Assembly (NCBI RefSeq): GCF_040362915.1
Contig: NZ_AP029612.1
Coordinates: forward strand, 1,240,001 to 1,304,000
From: Sediminibacterium sp. KACHI17
Lineage (GTDB): Bacteria; Bacteroidota; Bacteroidia; Chitinophagales; Chitinophagaceae
Direction of reading: 5' to 3'
Length of the DNA: 64,000 nucleotides
Shown here: in pieces, positions 1 through 8,550 of the stretch
How positions within the stretch are numbered: the first letter of the stretch is position 1
Layout: each line of letters opens with the position of its first letter
Position numbers and translations under genes: made by a program
The notes under the pieces: generated by a model
Told to the model about the DNA's origin: nothing
Seen by the model: the letters and a program-made list of their open reading frames with translations, nothing else
The model's database searches: none

Positions 1-399
1 AAAAAGAGGTGCGGTTCCACCGGGAATATATAGTCCAACTTTATCGATACCCACCGATTTCCTCCAGCATCTCACCCCTGCCATGGTTTCAACAACTTCA
101 ATACCCGATCTCTGCTTTTCATGAAAAACACGAATATTATTTGCCGCCTGTTTAATAGCACGTTTAAGCTCATCGGGAACTTTTTGTATTCCGATAGCGA
201 TCTCCTCTTCTGTTACTTCAAGCGATGATAACTGTACACCATCAAATTGACGTGTAAACTGAAAAACCGCTGTATCACCATCTTGCTTGATCACATTTAA
301 AACACCTCTTACTTGTTGCTCTAAAGTAGCAGTATCGATCACCGGGCGTTGAAGGATTTGTTTCCACGTATTTTTTTCAGGCAATTCTATCTTTTTCAT
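1..399 (-). CDS. hisD: Histidinol dehydrogenase, N-terminal part (gene cut by the window edge)
   Basis: The minus-strand frame opens with ATG at 399 and stays open to the left edge, giving about 133 N-terminal residues beginning MKKIELPEKN. It then reads TLEQQVRGVL, GDTAVFQFTRQFDG and, at the edge, KVGLYIPGGTAPL, which is the nucleotide-binding signature of HisD. The enzyme oxidises L-histidinol to L-histidine with two NAD+ in the last two steps of histidine synthesis and acts in the cytoplasm. It starts 13 bases after the hisG stop, so the two are surely co-transcribed under the upstream attenuator. The C-terminal zinc and catalytic residues lie outside the window. Confidence 0.93.
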   Translation of the reverse strand, partial: MKKIELPEKNTWKQILQRPVIDTATLEQQVRGVLNVIKQDGDTAVFQFTRQFDGVQLSSLEVTEEEIAIGIQKVPDELKRAIKQAANNIRVFHEKQRSGIEVVETMAGVRCWRKSVGIDKVGLYIPGGTAPLF

Positions 400-412
400 A
401 CTTCTCTTTTAA

Positions 413-1267
413 CTATACGATCATCTTTTCAATAGGCACCACCAATATCCCTTGAGCTCCGGCAGATTTTAGTTGTTCAATGATATCCCAGAACTCGTTT
501 TCATTAAGCACACTATGTACACTGCTCCAACCCGGATCAGCCAAAGGCAATACTGTTGGGCTTTTCATACCAGGTAATAAGGAAATGATTTCAGCCAGTT
601 TATCATTGGGTGCATTCAGCAAAATGTATTTATTGTTTTTTGCTTTCTTCACAGACTGAATACGGAATAACAACCGATTCAGCAATTGTGTTTTAGCTTC
701 ATCTAATCCATTATTACGGATCAATACTGCCTGTGATTGTAAGATCGTTTCTGCTTCTTTCAGTCCATTCATAAAAAGCGTAGAACCGCTACTGACCAGG
801 TCGCAGATCGCATCTGCCAATCCGATGCCCGGCGCGATCTCCACACTACCACTGATCTCGTGGATCTCAGCTGTCACATTTTTTTCCTTTAAAAAATTCT
901 CTACAATAACCGGATAACTGGTCGCGATCTTTTTCCCATTGAGAAAAGAGGCGTCTGTATACTCTTCGCCTCGACGAACTGCCATACTCAAACGGCATTT
1001 GCCAAAACCAAGTTTTTCGACCACAGTTACTTTCTTTTTCTTCTCATAGACCACATTTTCCCCTACAAAGCCGATATCGGCCACCGCATCTTCAACGTAT
1101 TGTGGAATATCATCGTCTCTGAGGAAATATACTTCCAAAGGAAAGTTTGTTGCCTCTGCCTTGAGTTTGTTTACGCCATTACTGATATCAATACCACATT
1201 CTTTTAACAAACGAATGGAGTCATCATGCAAACGACCGCTTTTTTGGATTGCGAGCTTTAGTTTCAT
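413..1267 (-). CDS. hisG: ATP phosphoribosyltransferase, long form
   Basis: First enzyme of histidine biosynthesis, joining ATP and PRPP. The 284-residue protein is of the long type: an N-terminal catalytic part (MKLKLAIQKSGRL; DIGFVGENVV; then GIGLADAICDLVSSGSTL around 150-165, the PRPP-binding region) and a C-terminal ACT-like regulatory domain (about 212-284, ending GILVVPIEKMIV). Long-form HisG is known to be feedback-inhibited by histidine through that C-terminal domain and does not need HisZ. The ATG at 1267 follows an attenuator and histidine-rich leader peptide, so expression is probably also controlled by histidyl-tRNA charging. hisD follows 13 bases downstream. Confidence 0.96.
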   Translation of the reverse strand: MKLKLAIQKSGRLHDDSIRLLKECGIDISNGVNKLKAEATNFPLEVYFLRDDDIPQYVEDAVADIGFVGENVVYEKKKKVTVVEKLGFGKCRLSMAVRRGEEYTDASFLNGKKIATSYPVIVENFLKEKNVTAEIHEISGSVEIAPGIGLADAICDLVSSGSTLFMNGLKEAETILQSQAVLIRNNGLDEAKTQLLNRLLFRIQSVKKAKNNKYILLNAPNDKLAEIISLLPGMKSPTVLPLADPGWSSVHSVLNENEFWDIIEQLKSAGAQGILVVPIEKMIV

Positions 1268-1278
1268 AGTATTCAGTT

Positions 1279-1312
1279 AAAATAAAAAGGGCCTACCTGT
1301 TGGTAAGCCCTT
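1279..1312 (-). terminator. Histidine-operon attenuator terminator
   Basis: On the minus strand, AAGGGCTTACC (1312-1302), loop AACA, GGTAGGCCCTT (1297-1287) form an 11-bp stem with one G-U pair, followed by TTTATTTT. It lies just before the hisG ATG and after the leader peptide. The segment CUGUUGGU at 1345-1338 is perfectly complementary to ACCAACAG at 1304-1297, which covers the terminator loop and both stem tops, so it can act as the antiterminator. A third hairpin, UACCC-AUU-GGGUA (1360-1348), overlaps the end of the leader peptide reading frame. Confidence 0.88.
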
Positions 1313-1346
1313 CAATGTTTTATGTTTGGCACAAAACACCAACAGC

Positions 1347-1397
1347 CTACCCAATGGGTAAGTAATGATGATGGTGGATATGTGCGAATTGTTTCAT
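1347..1397 (-). CDS. Histidine-rich leader peptide of the his operon
   Basis: A 16-codon frame with ATG at 1397-1395 and TAG at 1349-1347 encodes MKQFAHIHHHHYLPIG. Five of 16 residues are histidine, four of them consecutive. It is followed by mutually exclusive hairpins and an intrinsic terminator directly before hisG. This is the classical layout of attenuation, where a ribosome stalled at His codons favours the antiterminator. The function is inferred from layout. The predicted transcription start is only about two bases before the ATG, so the peptide would be translated from a nearly leaderless message. Confidence 0.88.
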   Translation of the reverse strand: MKQFAHIHHHHYLPIG

Positions 1398-1403
1398 GAG
1401 ATG

Positions 1404-1435
1404 CAAAAGTACAGGCATCTGTATTTATACACAAA
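1404..1435 (-). promoter_or_regulatory. Promoter of the his operon (Bacteroidota type)
   Basis: On the minus strand, TTTG at 1435-1432 and TACTTTTG at 1411-1404 are separated by 20 bases. This matches the Bacteroidota primary sigma-factor consensus (TTTG near -33 and TAnnTTTG near -7). The same octamer precedes the SRP RNA gene in this window at the expected distance. If the spacing is the same here, transcription starts near 1399. Confidence 0.75.
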
Positions 1436-1512
1436 TTTTTTTCACCCGACCATCCTTAAAGCCTTCTTTCCTCCTCTATAATGCCTAACTTACGTATCCC
1501 AAATTGCAACCT

Positions 1513-2286
1513 ATGTTTAAAACAATGGTATTCGCCATGCTGTCAATGATCTGTCTGACAGCCACTTCCCAAAAAAGAAAATTGATCTGGAGTGATGAAT
1601 TCAACAAAAACGGATTGCCCGACTCCACCAAATGGAGCTATGATGTTGGCGGACATGGCTGGGGTAATAATGAACTACAATATTATACCGCTAAACAACT
1701 GAAAAACGCCAGGGTAGAAAAAGGCATGTTGATCATAGAAGCCCATAAAGAAAAAATGGGTGAAAATGAATATACTTCTGCCCGTCTGGTAACGAAAGGG
1801 AAAGCTGACTGGAAATATGTACGTATTGAAGTCAGAGCGAAATTACCAAAAGGTGTAGGTACCTGGCCCGCTATCTGGATGTTGGGCACAACGCCAAAAA
1901 TCACCTGGCCTGATGATGGAGAGATCGACATCATGGAACACGTGGGTTATAACCAAGGCACCATTCATGCTTCGACTCATACAAAGAAATATTTTCATAG
2001 CATTGGCACACAAAAAACAGCGACTGTTAGTGTTCCTGATTGCAGTGAAAAATTTCATGTATATGCATTGGAGTGGAATGAAGAAACAGTCACGGTACTG
2101 GTAGATGATAAACCCTATTTTACTTTTAAGAATGAACATACCGGCAATGATGCCTGGCCATTTGATAAACCTTTTCATTTACTCTTGAACATCGCTGTAG
2201 GAGGATCATGGGGTGGACAAAAAGGTGTAGATGAAAAAGTATTCCCGCAGAAAATGTGGATCGATTATGTACGTGTTTACCAATAA
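1513..2286 (+). CDS. Secreted glycoside hydrolase family 16 (beta-glucanase, laminarinase-like)
   Basis: A 257-residue protein with a signal peptide (MFKTMVFAMLSMICLTATSQ) and a GH16 domain over nearly all the rest (KLIWSDEFNKNG near the start, WPAIWML, C-terminal KMWIDYVRVYQ). The catalytic E-I-D-I-M-E box is at about residues 137-142, with E137 as nucleophile and E142 as acid/base by family rule. GH16 enzymes cut beta-1,3 or beta-1,3/1,4 glucans, or other beta-galactans; laminarin or lichenin is the likeliest substrate class here, not proven. An in-frame TTG lies at 1504, but the ATG at 1513 gives a cleaner signal peptide. An S9 peptidase follows 41 bases later on the same strand. Confidence 0.93.
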   Translation: MFKTMVFAMLSMICLTATSQKRKLIWSDEFNKNGLPDSTKWSYDVGGHGWGNNELQYYTAKQLKNARVEKGMLIIEAHKEKMGENEYTSARLVTKGKADWKYVRIEVRAKLPKGVGTWPAIWMLGTTPKITWPDDGEIDIMEHVGYNQGTIHASTHTKKYFHSIGTQKTATVSVPDCSEKFHVYALEWNEETVTVLVDDKPYFTFKNEHTGNDAWPFDKPFHLLLNIAVGGSWGGQKGVDEKVFPQKMWIDYVRVYQ

Positions 2287-2327
2287 TGATAAATTTTCAA
2301 AAATCAACACCGATAAAACCAACTATT

Positions 2328-4742
2328 ATGAAAAAGTGGTTCTTTAGTTTTCTTATCGCTGGTGCATCTTTTACTTCATTGTATGCACAGGATGATAACA
2401 GCTATCGCACACCTGCCAAAGAAGTCATGGAATTGTTACTCGCAAAACCAACTCCTTCTGTAAGCATTGATGGCAAAGCAGAATGGATGTTATTAAGTGA
2501 ACGTAACAGCTATCCAACAGTAGAGGAACTCGGACAACCCGAACTCCGCGTTGCAGGATTAAGGATCAATCCAAACAACTTTGCACCTAGCAGACAAAAT
2601 TTTATCAATAATTTTTCACTGCAAAACATTAAAACAGGCGTAAGTACTCAGGTGACCGGTTTGCCTGCAAATTTATTGGCAGGTAATGTCAGTTGGAGTC
2701 CCTCTGAAACCAAGATCGCATTTACGCACACAACAGGTTCAAGAGTAGATTTGTATGTGATCGATGTGGCTACAAAAAAAGCTATGAAGATCAATAAGCA
2801 AGCACTCAATACTGTATTAGGCAGTTCTTATACCTGGGTAGATGATAATACCATCATTTATAAAGCGGCTACACAATCAGCTGCAAATGCCCCTAAACGT
2901 CCAATCACTCCGAAAGGTCCCACCATTCAACAGAATTTAGGTAAAGCGGCTCCTAGTCCTACTTACCAGGATCTGATCAAATCTCCTTTTGATGAGCAAC
3001 TGTTTGAGTTTTATGCAACAGGTCAACTCGTACAACATAAAAATGGTGTGGAAACCAATATCGGTAAACCGGGTATTGTTTCAACATTCAGTTTATCGCC
3101 GGATAAAAAATACATGATGGTTAGAACCATTCGTAAGCCATTCTCTTATCTAGTGACTGCTAACGGATTTCCTTCTACCATCAGTATTCAAGATCTGACA
3201 GGTAAAGTGGTAAAGGTGTTGGCTGAATTACCTTCTACTGAAGGAACACCTTCCGGTTATGACAATACACAAAATGTACCCAGGGGTTTTGATTGGAGAG
3301 ATGATGAAGCTGCTACCATTACATGGGCTATGCCTTTGGATAGTGGTTTGATCAAAAAGCAGGTGGAATACCACGATGCAGTGTATGCATTAAGTGCACC
3401 ATTCACAGGCGAAGCAAAAGAATTGTTCAAAACAAAAACCCGTTATGCAGGTACTACCTGGGGTGATGCTACTTTAGCATTGGTACAGGAAGTATTAAGA
3501 TCGAAACAAACTTTCCGTTTAAGCAGATACAACAGCACTACTGGTTCTCTTGAATTACTGATCGAAAGAAATCAAACAGATGCTTACAATAACCCGGGAG
3601 CACCGGTTCTGACAAGAAATAAATTTGGCAGACCTGTTATTCAAACCACAGATAATGGTAGTAAAATTCTGATGAACAATACTACCGGATCATCTCCAAA
3701 AGGCGACCTTCCTTTCCTCGCTAAATTCGACCTGTCTACCAAGAAAAATGAGATCATCTGGCGTTGTACAGAAGGAGTATATGAAACTGTGAATGATGTG
3801 ATCGATGCTGATAAATTGGTGTTGCTCACTCGCCGCGAATCACAAACAGAAGTGCCCAACTATTATATCAAAAATCTGGTTCTACGTGTTGCGGACAGAG
3901 CTATTACCAAATTCACCAATCCATATCCACAATTGGAAGGTGTTATCAAAGAAAAAGTAAAGTATAAAAGAGCAGATGGCGTAGATCTTACAGGAGAACT
4001 GTATTTGCCAAAAGGATATAATAAAGACAAAGATGGCCCGTTGCCATTGATCATTTGGGCTTATCCGCGTGAGTTTAACAGTGCTGCTGATGCCGCACAG
4101 ATCAGAGGTAGTCAATATCGTTTCACTACTTTGAGCTGGGGATCACCCATTTACTACGTAACGCAAGGTTATGCTGTATTGGATAATGCCGAAATGCCCA
4201 TCGTTGCCACCTCTGCTGATAAAAAGCCAAATGATAATTTTGTAGCACAGCTAAAAATGAATGCTGAAGCTGCCATCAATCATTTATCAGGATTGGGTAT
4301 TGCAGATAAGAATCGTGTAGGTGTTGGCGGACATAGCTACGGAGCTTTCATGACTGCTAATTTGTTAGCGCATACTAATTTATTCAAAGCAGGTATTGCA
4401 AGAAGTGGTGCTTATAACAGAACACTGACTCCATTTGGTTTTCAGAATGAAGATCGCACTTACTGGCAAGCGCCTCAATTGTATTATGAGATGAGTCCAT
4501 TCAGCTATGCTGATAAGATCAAGACTCCTATCTTATTGATCCATGGCGATAGTGATGATAACACCGGTACCTATCCTATCAACAGCGAGCGCTTATACGC
4601 TGCGATCAAAGGTCATGGTGGAACTGTTCGTTTCGTTTTTCTACCTTATGAAGCGCACGGCTATCGAGGAAAGGAAAATGTATTACACACATTATGGGAA
4701 CAGCAACAATGGCTAGATAAATATGTAAAAGGAGCCAAATAA
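2328..4742 (+). CDS. Secreted prolyl oligopeptidase family (S9) peptidase
   Basis: 804 residues from the ATG at 2328: signal peptide (MKKWFFSFLIAGASF, cleavage after YAQ), an N-terminal beta-propeller-like half with WSPSETKIAFTH and SLSPDKKYMMVRT repeats, and a C-terminal alpha/beta hydrolase. The catalytic serine sits in GGHSYGA (about S670), the aspartate in HGDSDDNTG (about 745-752) and the histidine in YEAHGYRG (about H777). The family releases dipeptides or cleaves short peptides; an extracytoplasmic role in peptide use is inferred. An upstream in-frame extension exists, but it overlaps the GH16 gene and would bury the signal peptide. A strong terminator follows immediately. Confidence 0.93.
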   Translation: MKKWFFSFLIAGASFTSLYAQDDNSYRTPAKEVMELLLAKPTPSVSIDGKAEWMLLSERNSYPTVEELGQPELRVAGLRINPNNFAPSRQNFINNFSLQNIKTGVSTQVTGLPANLLAGNVSWSPSETKIAFTHTTGSRVDLYVIDVATKKAMKINKQALNTVLGSSYTWVDDNTIIYKAATQSAANAPKRPITPKGPTIQQNLGKAAPSPTYQDLIKSPFDEQLFEFYATGQLVQHKNGVETNIGKPGIVSTFSLSPDKKYMMVRTIRKPFSYLVTANGFPSTISIQDLTGKVVKVLAELPSTEGTPSGYDNTQNVPRGFDWRDDEAATITWAMPLDSGLIKKQVEYHDAVYALSAPFTGEAKELFKTKTRYAGTTWGDATLALVQEVLRSKQTFRLSRYNSTTGSLELLIERNQTDAYNNPGAPVLTRNKFGRPVIQTTDNGSKILMNNTTGSSPKGDLPFLAKFDLSTKKNEIIWRCTEGVYETVNDVIDADKLVLLTRRESQTEVPNYYIKNLVLRVADRAITKFTNPYPQLEGVIKEKVKYKRADGVDLTGELYLPKGYNKDKDGPLPLIIWAYPREFNSAADAAQIRGSQYRFTTLSWGSPIYYVTQGYAVLDNAEMPIVATSADKKPNDNFVAQLKMNAEAAINHLSGLGIADKNRVGVGGHSYGAFMTANLLAHTNLFKAGIARSGAYNRTLTPFGFQNEDRTYWQAPQLYYEMSPFSYADKIKTPILLIHGDSDDNTGTYPINSERLYAAIKGHGGTVRFVFLPYEAHGYRGKENVLHTLWEQQQWLDKYVKGAK

Positions 4743-4745
4743 AAT

Positions 4746-4781
4746 AAAAAAAGCACGGGGTTGAACCCCGTGCTTTTTTTA
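4746..4781. terminator. Bidirectional intrinsic terminator
   Basis: A hairpin with stem GCACGGGG/CCCCGTGC extended by an A-run on the left and a T-run on the right (AAAAAAA and TTTTTTT). It lies between the convergent S9 peptidase and thioredoxin-family genes and works in either direction; it overlaps the stop codon of the minus-strand gene. Confidence 0.93.
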
Positions 4782-6002
4782 TTTTAATAAACGTTCTACC
4801 GTTGCTTCAAATTCTTTTTTCAACAACTCATATCGTACTCCCGTTCCCGGACCTTCAAAGCCGGCATGTATCTTGGCTACCTTACCTTGTTTATCAATAA
4901 AAATAGTAGAAGGAAATGATTTGATCTTGGTAAGCTGAGGCAATGTTTTTTCTGTTCTCAATGTATCAGATACAGTAACGCCTGTCAGTAACATCGGATA
5001 TTGCACATTGAATCTTTTTTGAAATTTTCTAACGCTATTGCTTGCCAAAGCACGGTCTTCGTAATACTCATAAGCAAGCGCCACTACTTCCACGCCTTTA
5101 TCTTTATTCTTTTGGTAATAGTCACTTAAGAAAGCTGTTTCATCCATACAATTCGGACACCATGATCCCATGATCTGAACAATGACCACTTTATTTTTAA
5201 AACGTTCATCATTGATCGAAACTTGATTCCCATCTAAATCAGGAAAACTAAAGCTCAACTTTTCCTCGCCTTCCTTTAAGAACATTGCAGCTACATCCGG
5301 TAAAGTTGCTTGCTCATTTTTTACCGCTTTCCAAGGTTCAATGCTAGTGGCTCCGGAATAATAATTTCCATTACTGATTGAAGTATCACTATTGATCGTT
5401 GCATTGAAATAATAAGCGTGACTACCATCAAATGTAGACAGCTTGACCTGATTGCCATCTACCACTCCATACAAATACCTGTAATCACCGGTTGGTGTGA
5501 TAAAGGTGCCGGAAAGCGTTTCACCTTGTTGAACAAACTCAGCGATAGCAGGTCTTGGCGAACCATCTGCTCTAAAAAATGTGACTTCCCATTTACCCGA
5601 AATATTTGCAATTGGCTGATTGGTTGTTTCAAATCTTTTGCTTGTGCCTGCAACTGCTTCAAATGGCATATCAATAAATCCTGCTGTGGCAGCTTTTGTC
5701 CAGATACCGGTTAGTTGATCATTCCCTTTTTTGATCAACTTAAAATAGGATTCAAAAACCGGCATCGCTACGAATACCGAATCACCTTTGATCGATATAT
5801 CATTCACTTCGATCTGCTCTTTTCCATTTTTGATGATCCATCGGAGACTATCTCCTGCACTGATCACTTCAAAGTTGAAGACGATATTATTACCATCTTC
5901 ACGGAGCAGCTTGGCTTGCCACTTACCTATCTGTAATTTTTCATTTTGTTTGATTCCACAACCCATCATAAAAAGTATCACTCCCAAGTATATATATTTC
6001 AT
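4779..6002 (-). CDS. TlpA-like thioredoxin-fold lipoprotein
   Basis: A 407-residue protein with a lipoprotein signal (MKYIYLGVILFMMGCGIKQ, lipid cysteine C15). A long N-terminal beta-rich part of about 230 residues, rich in short strands such as ISGKWEVTFFRADGS, recalls the N-terminal regions of Bacteroidota TlpA proteins. The C-terminal AhpC/TSA-type thioredoxin domain has the redox motif WCPNC at about 280-284 (GSWCPNCMDE) and the cis-proline region FPSTIFIDKQGKV. It is expected to be membrane-anchored facing the periplasm and to reduce protein disulfides, possibly for cytochrome maturation or stress defence; the partner is unknown. No cytochrome genes are nearby. Confidence 0.88.
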   Translation of the reverse strand: MKYIYLGVILFMMGCGIKQNEKLQIGKWQAKLLREDGNNIVFNFEVISAGDSLRWIIKNGKEQIEVNDISIKGDSVFVAMPVFESYFKLIKKGNDQLTGIWTKAATAGFIDMPFEAVAGTSKRFETTNQPIANISGKWEVTFFRADGSPRPAIAEFVQQGETLSGTFITPTGDYRYLYGVVDGNQVKLSTFDGSHAYYFNATINSDTSISNGNYYSGATSIEPWKAVKNEQATLPDVAAMFLKEGEEKLSFSFPDLDGNQVSINDERFKNKVVIVQIMGSWCPNCMDETAFLSDYYQKNKDKGVEVVALAYEYYEDRALASNSVRKFQKRFNVQYPMLLTGVTVSDTLRTEKTLPQLTKIKSFPSTIFIDKQGKVAKIHAGFEGPGTGVRYELLKKEFEATVERLLK

Positions 6003-6132
6003 AACGCTTATTTGCCGGGCGAAAATACAAATAGTCTACTAAACAACTATGTTAATGATAACAGACTCCCGAAATCGTAAAAGACAGTGAATCAGGAGAT
6101 ATCATCAGGATTGAGTTAAAAAATGCGATGCA

Positions 6133-7284
6133 ATGTTTATCTTACGGAAAATCCAACCCATCATGAGAGCTTGTCTATTGTTCGTCATGTGTCTTTTTTG
6201 TTCATTGGTGTTTGCCCAAGATCATTACTTGCTGGTTGGTACTTATACTACCGGCAAGAGTAAGGGCGTGTATGTTTTCAGGTTCAACTCCCAAAATGGA
6301 GAAGTACAATGGGTGAGTAGTACCGATAGTGCTACCAATCCTTCTTTCCTGGCAGTATCGCCTGATAAACAAAAAGTGTATACAGTCAATGAAACCGGAG
6401 GAGATCAACCTGGTTATGTAAGTGCTTATGAATTTGATGCAGCTACAGGACAGTTGTACTATATCAATAGTCAACCTACAGGTGGTGACCATCCTTGTTA
6501 TGTAACAGTTGATGCAACAGGGAAATGGGTGATCACAGGAAATTATACCGGAGGTAATATCAGTGTGTTTCCTGTTGCTGCGGATGGTAGCCTGAAACAT
6601 TATGTTCAAAAAATCCAGCATACGGGTAGTAGTGCCAATACCAGCAGACAAGATAAACCACATGTGCACGGAACTTTTTTTTCACCTGATCATAAATATC
6701 TCTTAGTACCTGACCTTGGAACTGATAAAGTGATGATGTATCTTTTTAATCCAACTGCTAAACAGCCATTAAAACCAGCAGCTATGCCTTTTGCAGCATC
6801 AACCCCTGGTAGTGGCCCCCGTCATCTAGATTTTCATCCCAACCAAAAATTTGTGTATTTATTGGAAGAGCTGACAGGTACAATAAAAGCATACCGGTAT
6901 ACAAATGGTTTTCTGAGCGGGATACAGCAAATAGCAACGCACCCAAAAGAATTTACAGGACAAGCAGGTAGTGCAGATATACATGTTTCACCCGACGGAA
7001 AATTTTTATATGCTTCGAATCGTGGAGAAGAAAACAATCTGGCAATATTTTCGATCGATCAAAATAGTGGGAAACTTACCGCTGTAGGTTACCAACCCAT
7101 ACCCGGCGCCGGACCTAGAAATTTTATCATTGAACCCAATGGCAATTTTCTATTAGTAGCCAATCAGCGAACCAATAATATTGTTACATATCGTATTGAT
7201 AAAAAAACAGGTTTATTACAACAACTGCTAAGACAAACTGAAGTACCAAATCCTGTTTGTTTAAAGCTTATTCCCGTTCAATAA
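6133..7284 (+). CDS. Lactonase family seven-bladed beta-propeller protein (YbhE/Pgl-like)
   Basis: 383 residues in the 6-phosphogluconolactonase (YbhE) beta-propeller family: repeated blades such as SPDKQKVYTVNE, SPDHKYLLVPDLGTDKV, HPNQKFVYLLEE and SPDGKFLYASNRGEENN. Unlike cytoplasmic Pgl it carries a signal peptide, so it is probably periplasmic and acts on free sugar lactones; the substrate is not shown by the sequence. A second ATG at 6163 (MRACLLFVMCLFCSLVFAQ) gives a more standard signal peptide and may be the true start. An MFS transporter and a trehalase follow with gaps of 16 and 2 bases, so this is the first gene of a sugar-use operon. Confidence 0.88.
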   Translation: MFILRKIQPIMRACLLFVMCLFCSLVFAQDHYLLVGTYTTGKSKGVYVFRFNSQNGEVQWVSSTDSATNPSFLAVSPDKQKVYTVNETGGDQPGYVSAYEFDAATGQLYYINSQPTGGDHPCYVTVDATGKWVITGNYTGGNISVFPVAADGSLKHYVQKIQHTGSSANTSRQDKPHVHGTFFSPDHKYLLVPDLGTDKVMMYLFNPTAKQPLKPAAMPFAASTPGSGPRHLDFHPNQKFVYLLEELTGTIKAYRYTNGFLSGIQQIATHPKEFTGQAGSADIHVSPDGKFLYASNRGEENNLAIFSIDQNSGKLTAVGYQPIPGAGPRNFIIEPNGNFLLVANQRTNNIVTYRIDKKTGLLQQLLRQTEVPNPVCLKLIPVQ

Positions 7285-7300
7285 TTATTAAAACCATTCT

Positions 7301-8548
7301 ATGCAAAACTGGAAAATAAAAGTATCCCTATTCCTCAATTATTTTGTTTTTGCGATACTCTTAAACAGTGTAGGTACTGTTATCCTGCAAGTGCAACAAA
7401 ATTTTGGCGTTACTGAAAGTGCTGCTTCAACTTTAGAAGCTTTCAAAGATTTGAGCATTGCAGCAGTTTCTTTTCTGATCTCCTCTTATATTGTTCGCAT
7501 TGGATATAAAAATGCCATGCTGATTGCACTAGGATTTATCAGTGTGATATGTTTCATTATGCCTTTTACTGCTAGTTTTCTTACGACCAAATTATTGTTT
7601 GCAGCGGTTGGGTCTTCTTTTGCTTTGATCAAAATGTCTGTATACAGCACGATCGGACTCGTTACTAAAAATGAAAAAGAACATATCAGCCTTATGAATT
7701 TTATTGAATCCTTTTTCATGATCGGGATTCTGACAGGCTATTTTATTTTTAGCTACTTCGTTGATGATACGAATCCTCAATCTACTGCTTGGTTAAATGT
7801 ATATTATTTACTGGGGGGCATTTCATTTCTTGCTTTTCTGTTGCTCCTATCTGCTTCGCTGGATGAATCATCTATACAAGTAAAAGAACAGAAGTCAATG
7901 ATAGATGAGTTTAAGGAAATGTTCAAGCTGATGATCAAACCGATCGTATTGGTCTTTGTACTATGTGCTTTTTTTTATGTTTTGATCGAGCAAAGTATCA
8001 TGAGTTGGCTACCCACTTTCAATAACAAAGTATTATTACTACCTGCAGCATTGAGTATTCAGATGGCAAGTATTCTTGCCGGATCCACAGCCCTGGGTCG
8101 TTTCTTTGCGGGTTTGGTATTGAAAAAACTAAACTGGCTGATCGTATTGATCTCTTGTCTGGTATTGGCTGCAGTATTGGTTTTAGTAGCGATCCCATTG
8201 GCTGAAAAAACAACAGGGCACCCCATCTCAGGTTGGTCTACTGCACCGATCGCTGCCTTTGTATTTCCAATGATCGGTTTATTGTTGGCTCCAATTTATC
8301 CTGCTGTGAATTCGGTCATACTCAGCACATTACCGGTAAAGCAACATGGATTAATGTCTGGTCTGATCATTATTTTTTCAGCCTTAGGTGGCACAACCGG
8401 CTCTATCATTACAGGAAATATATTTGAGCATTATGACGGAAAACAAGCTTTCTATTTTTCCTTGATCCCAATGGCTATATTGATTGTATGTCTGTTACTG
8501 TTTAACAGACTACAACGAAAAGAAAAGAACACTATTCAATCGAACTGA
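7301..8548 (+). CDS. MFS sugar transporter, FucP/GlcP-like
   Basis: 415 residues, about 12 hydrophobic segments in two six-helix halves separated by a charged loop near 190-205 (KEQKSMIDEFKEMF). The N-terminus begins MQNWKIKVSLFLNYFVFAIL. Features such as GTVILQVQQNFGVTESAAS and the C-terminal half with LMSGLIIIFSALGGTTGS resemble the fucose/glucose permease branch of the major facilitator superfamily. Position between a lactonase and a cytoplasmic-type trehalase suggests proton-driven uptake of trehalose or a related disaccharide; that assignment comes from context, not residues. Confidence 0.85.
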   Translation: MQNWKIKVSLFLNYFVFAILLNSVGTVILQVQQNFGVTESAASTLEAFKDLSIAAVSFLISSYIVRIGYKNAMLIALGFISVICFIMPFTASFLTTKLLFAAVGSSFALIKMSVYSTIGLVTKNEKEHISLMNFIESFFMIGILTGYFIFSYFVDDTNPQSTAWLNVYYLLGGISFLAFLLLLSASLDESSIQVKEQKSMIDEFKEMFKLMIKPIVLVFVLCAFFYVLIEQSIMSWLPTFNNKVLLLPAALSIQMASILAGSTALGRFFAGLVLKKLNWLIVLISCLVLAAVLVLVAIPLAEKTTGHPISGWSTAPIAAFVFPMIGLLLAPIYPAVNSVILSTLPVKQHGLMSGLIIIFSALGGTTGSIITGNIFEHYDGKQAFYFSLIPMAILIVCLLLFNRLQRKEKNTIQSN

Positions 8549-8550
8549 TC

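Noticed and set aside
6202..6669. A 155-residue minus-strand frame inside the lactonase gene
   Set aside because: It is the antisense of a well-supported beta-propeller gene and shows no domain or signal features of its own.
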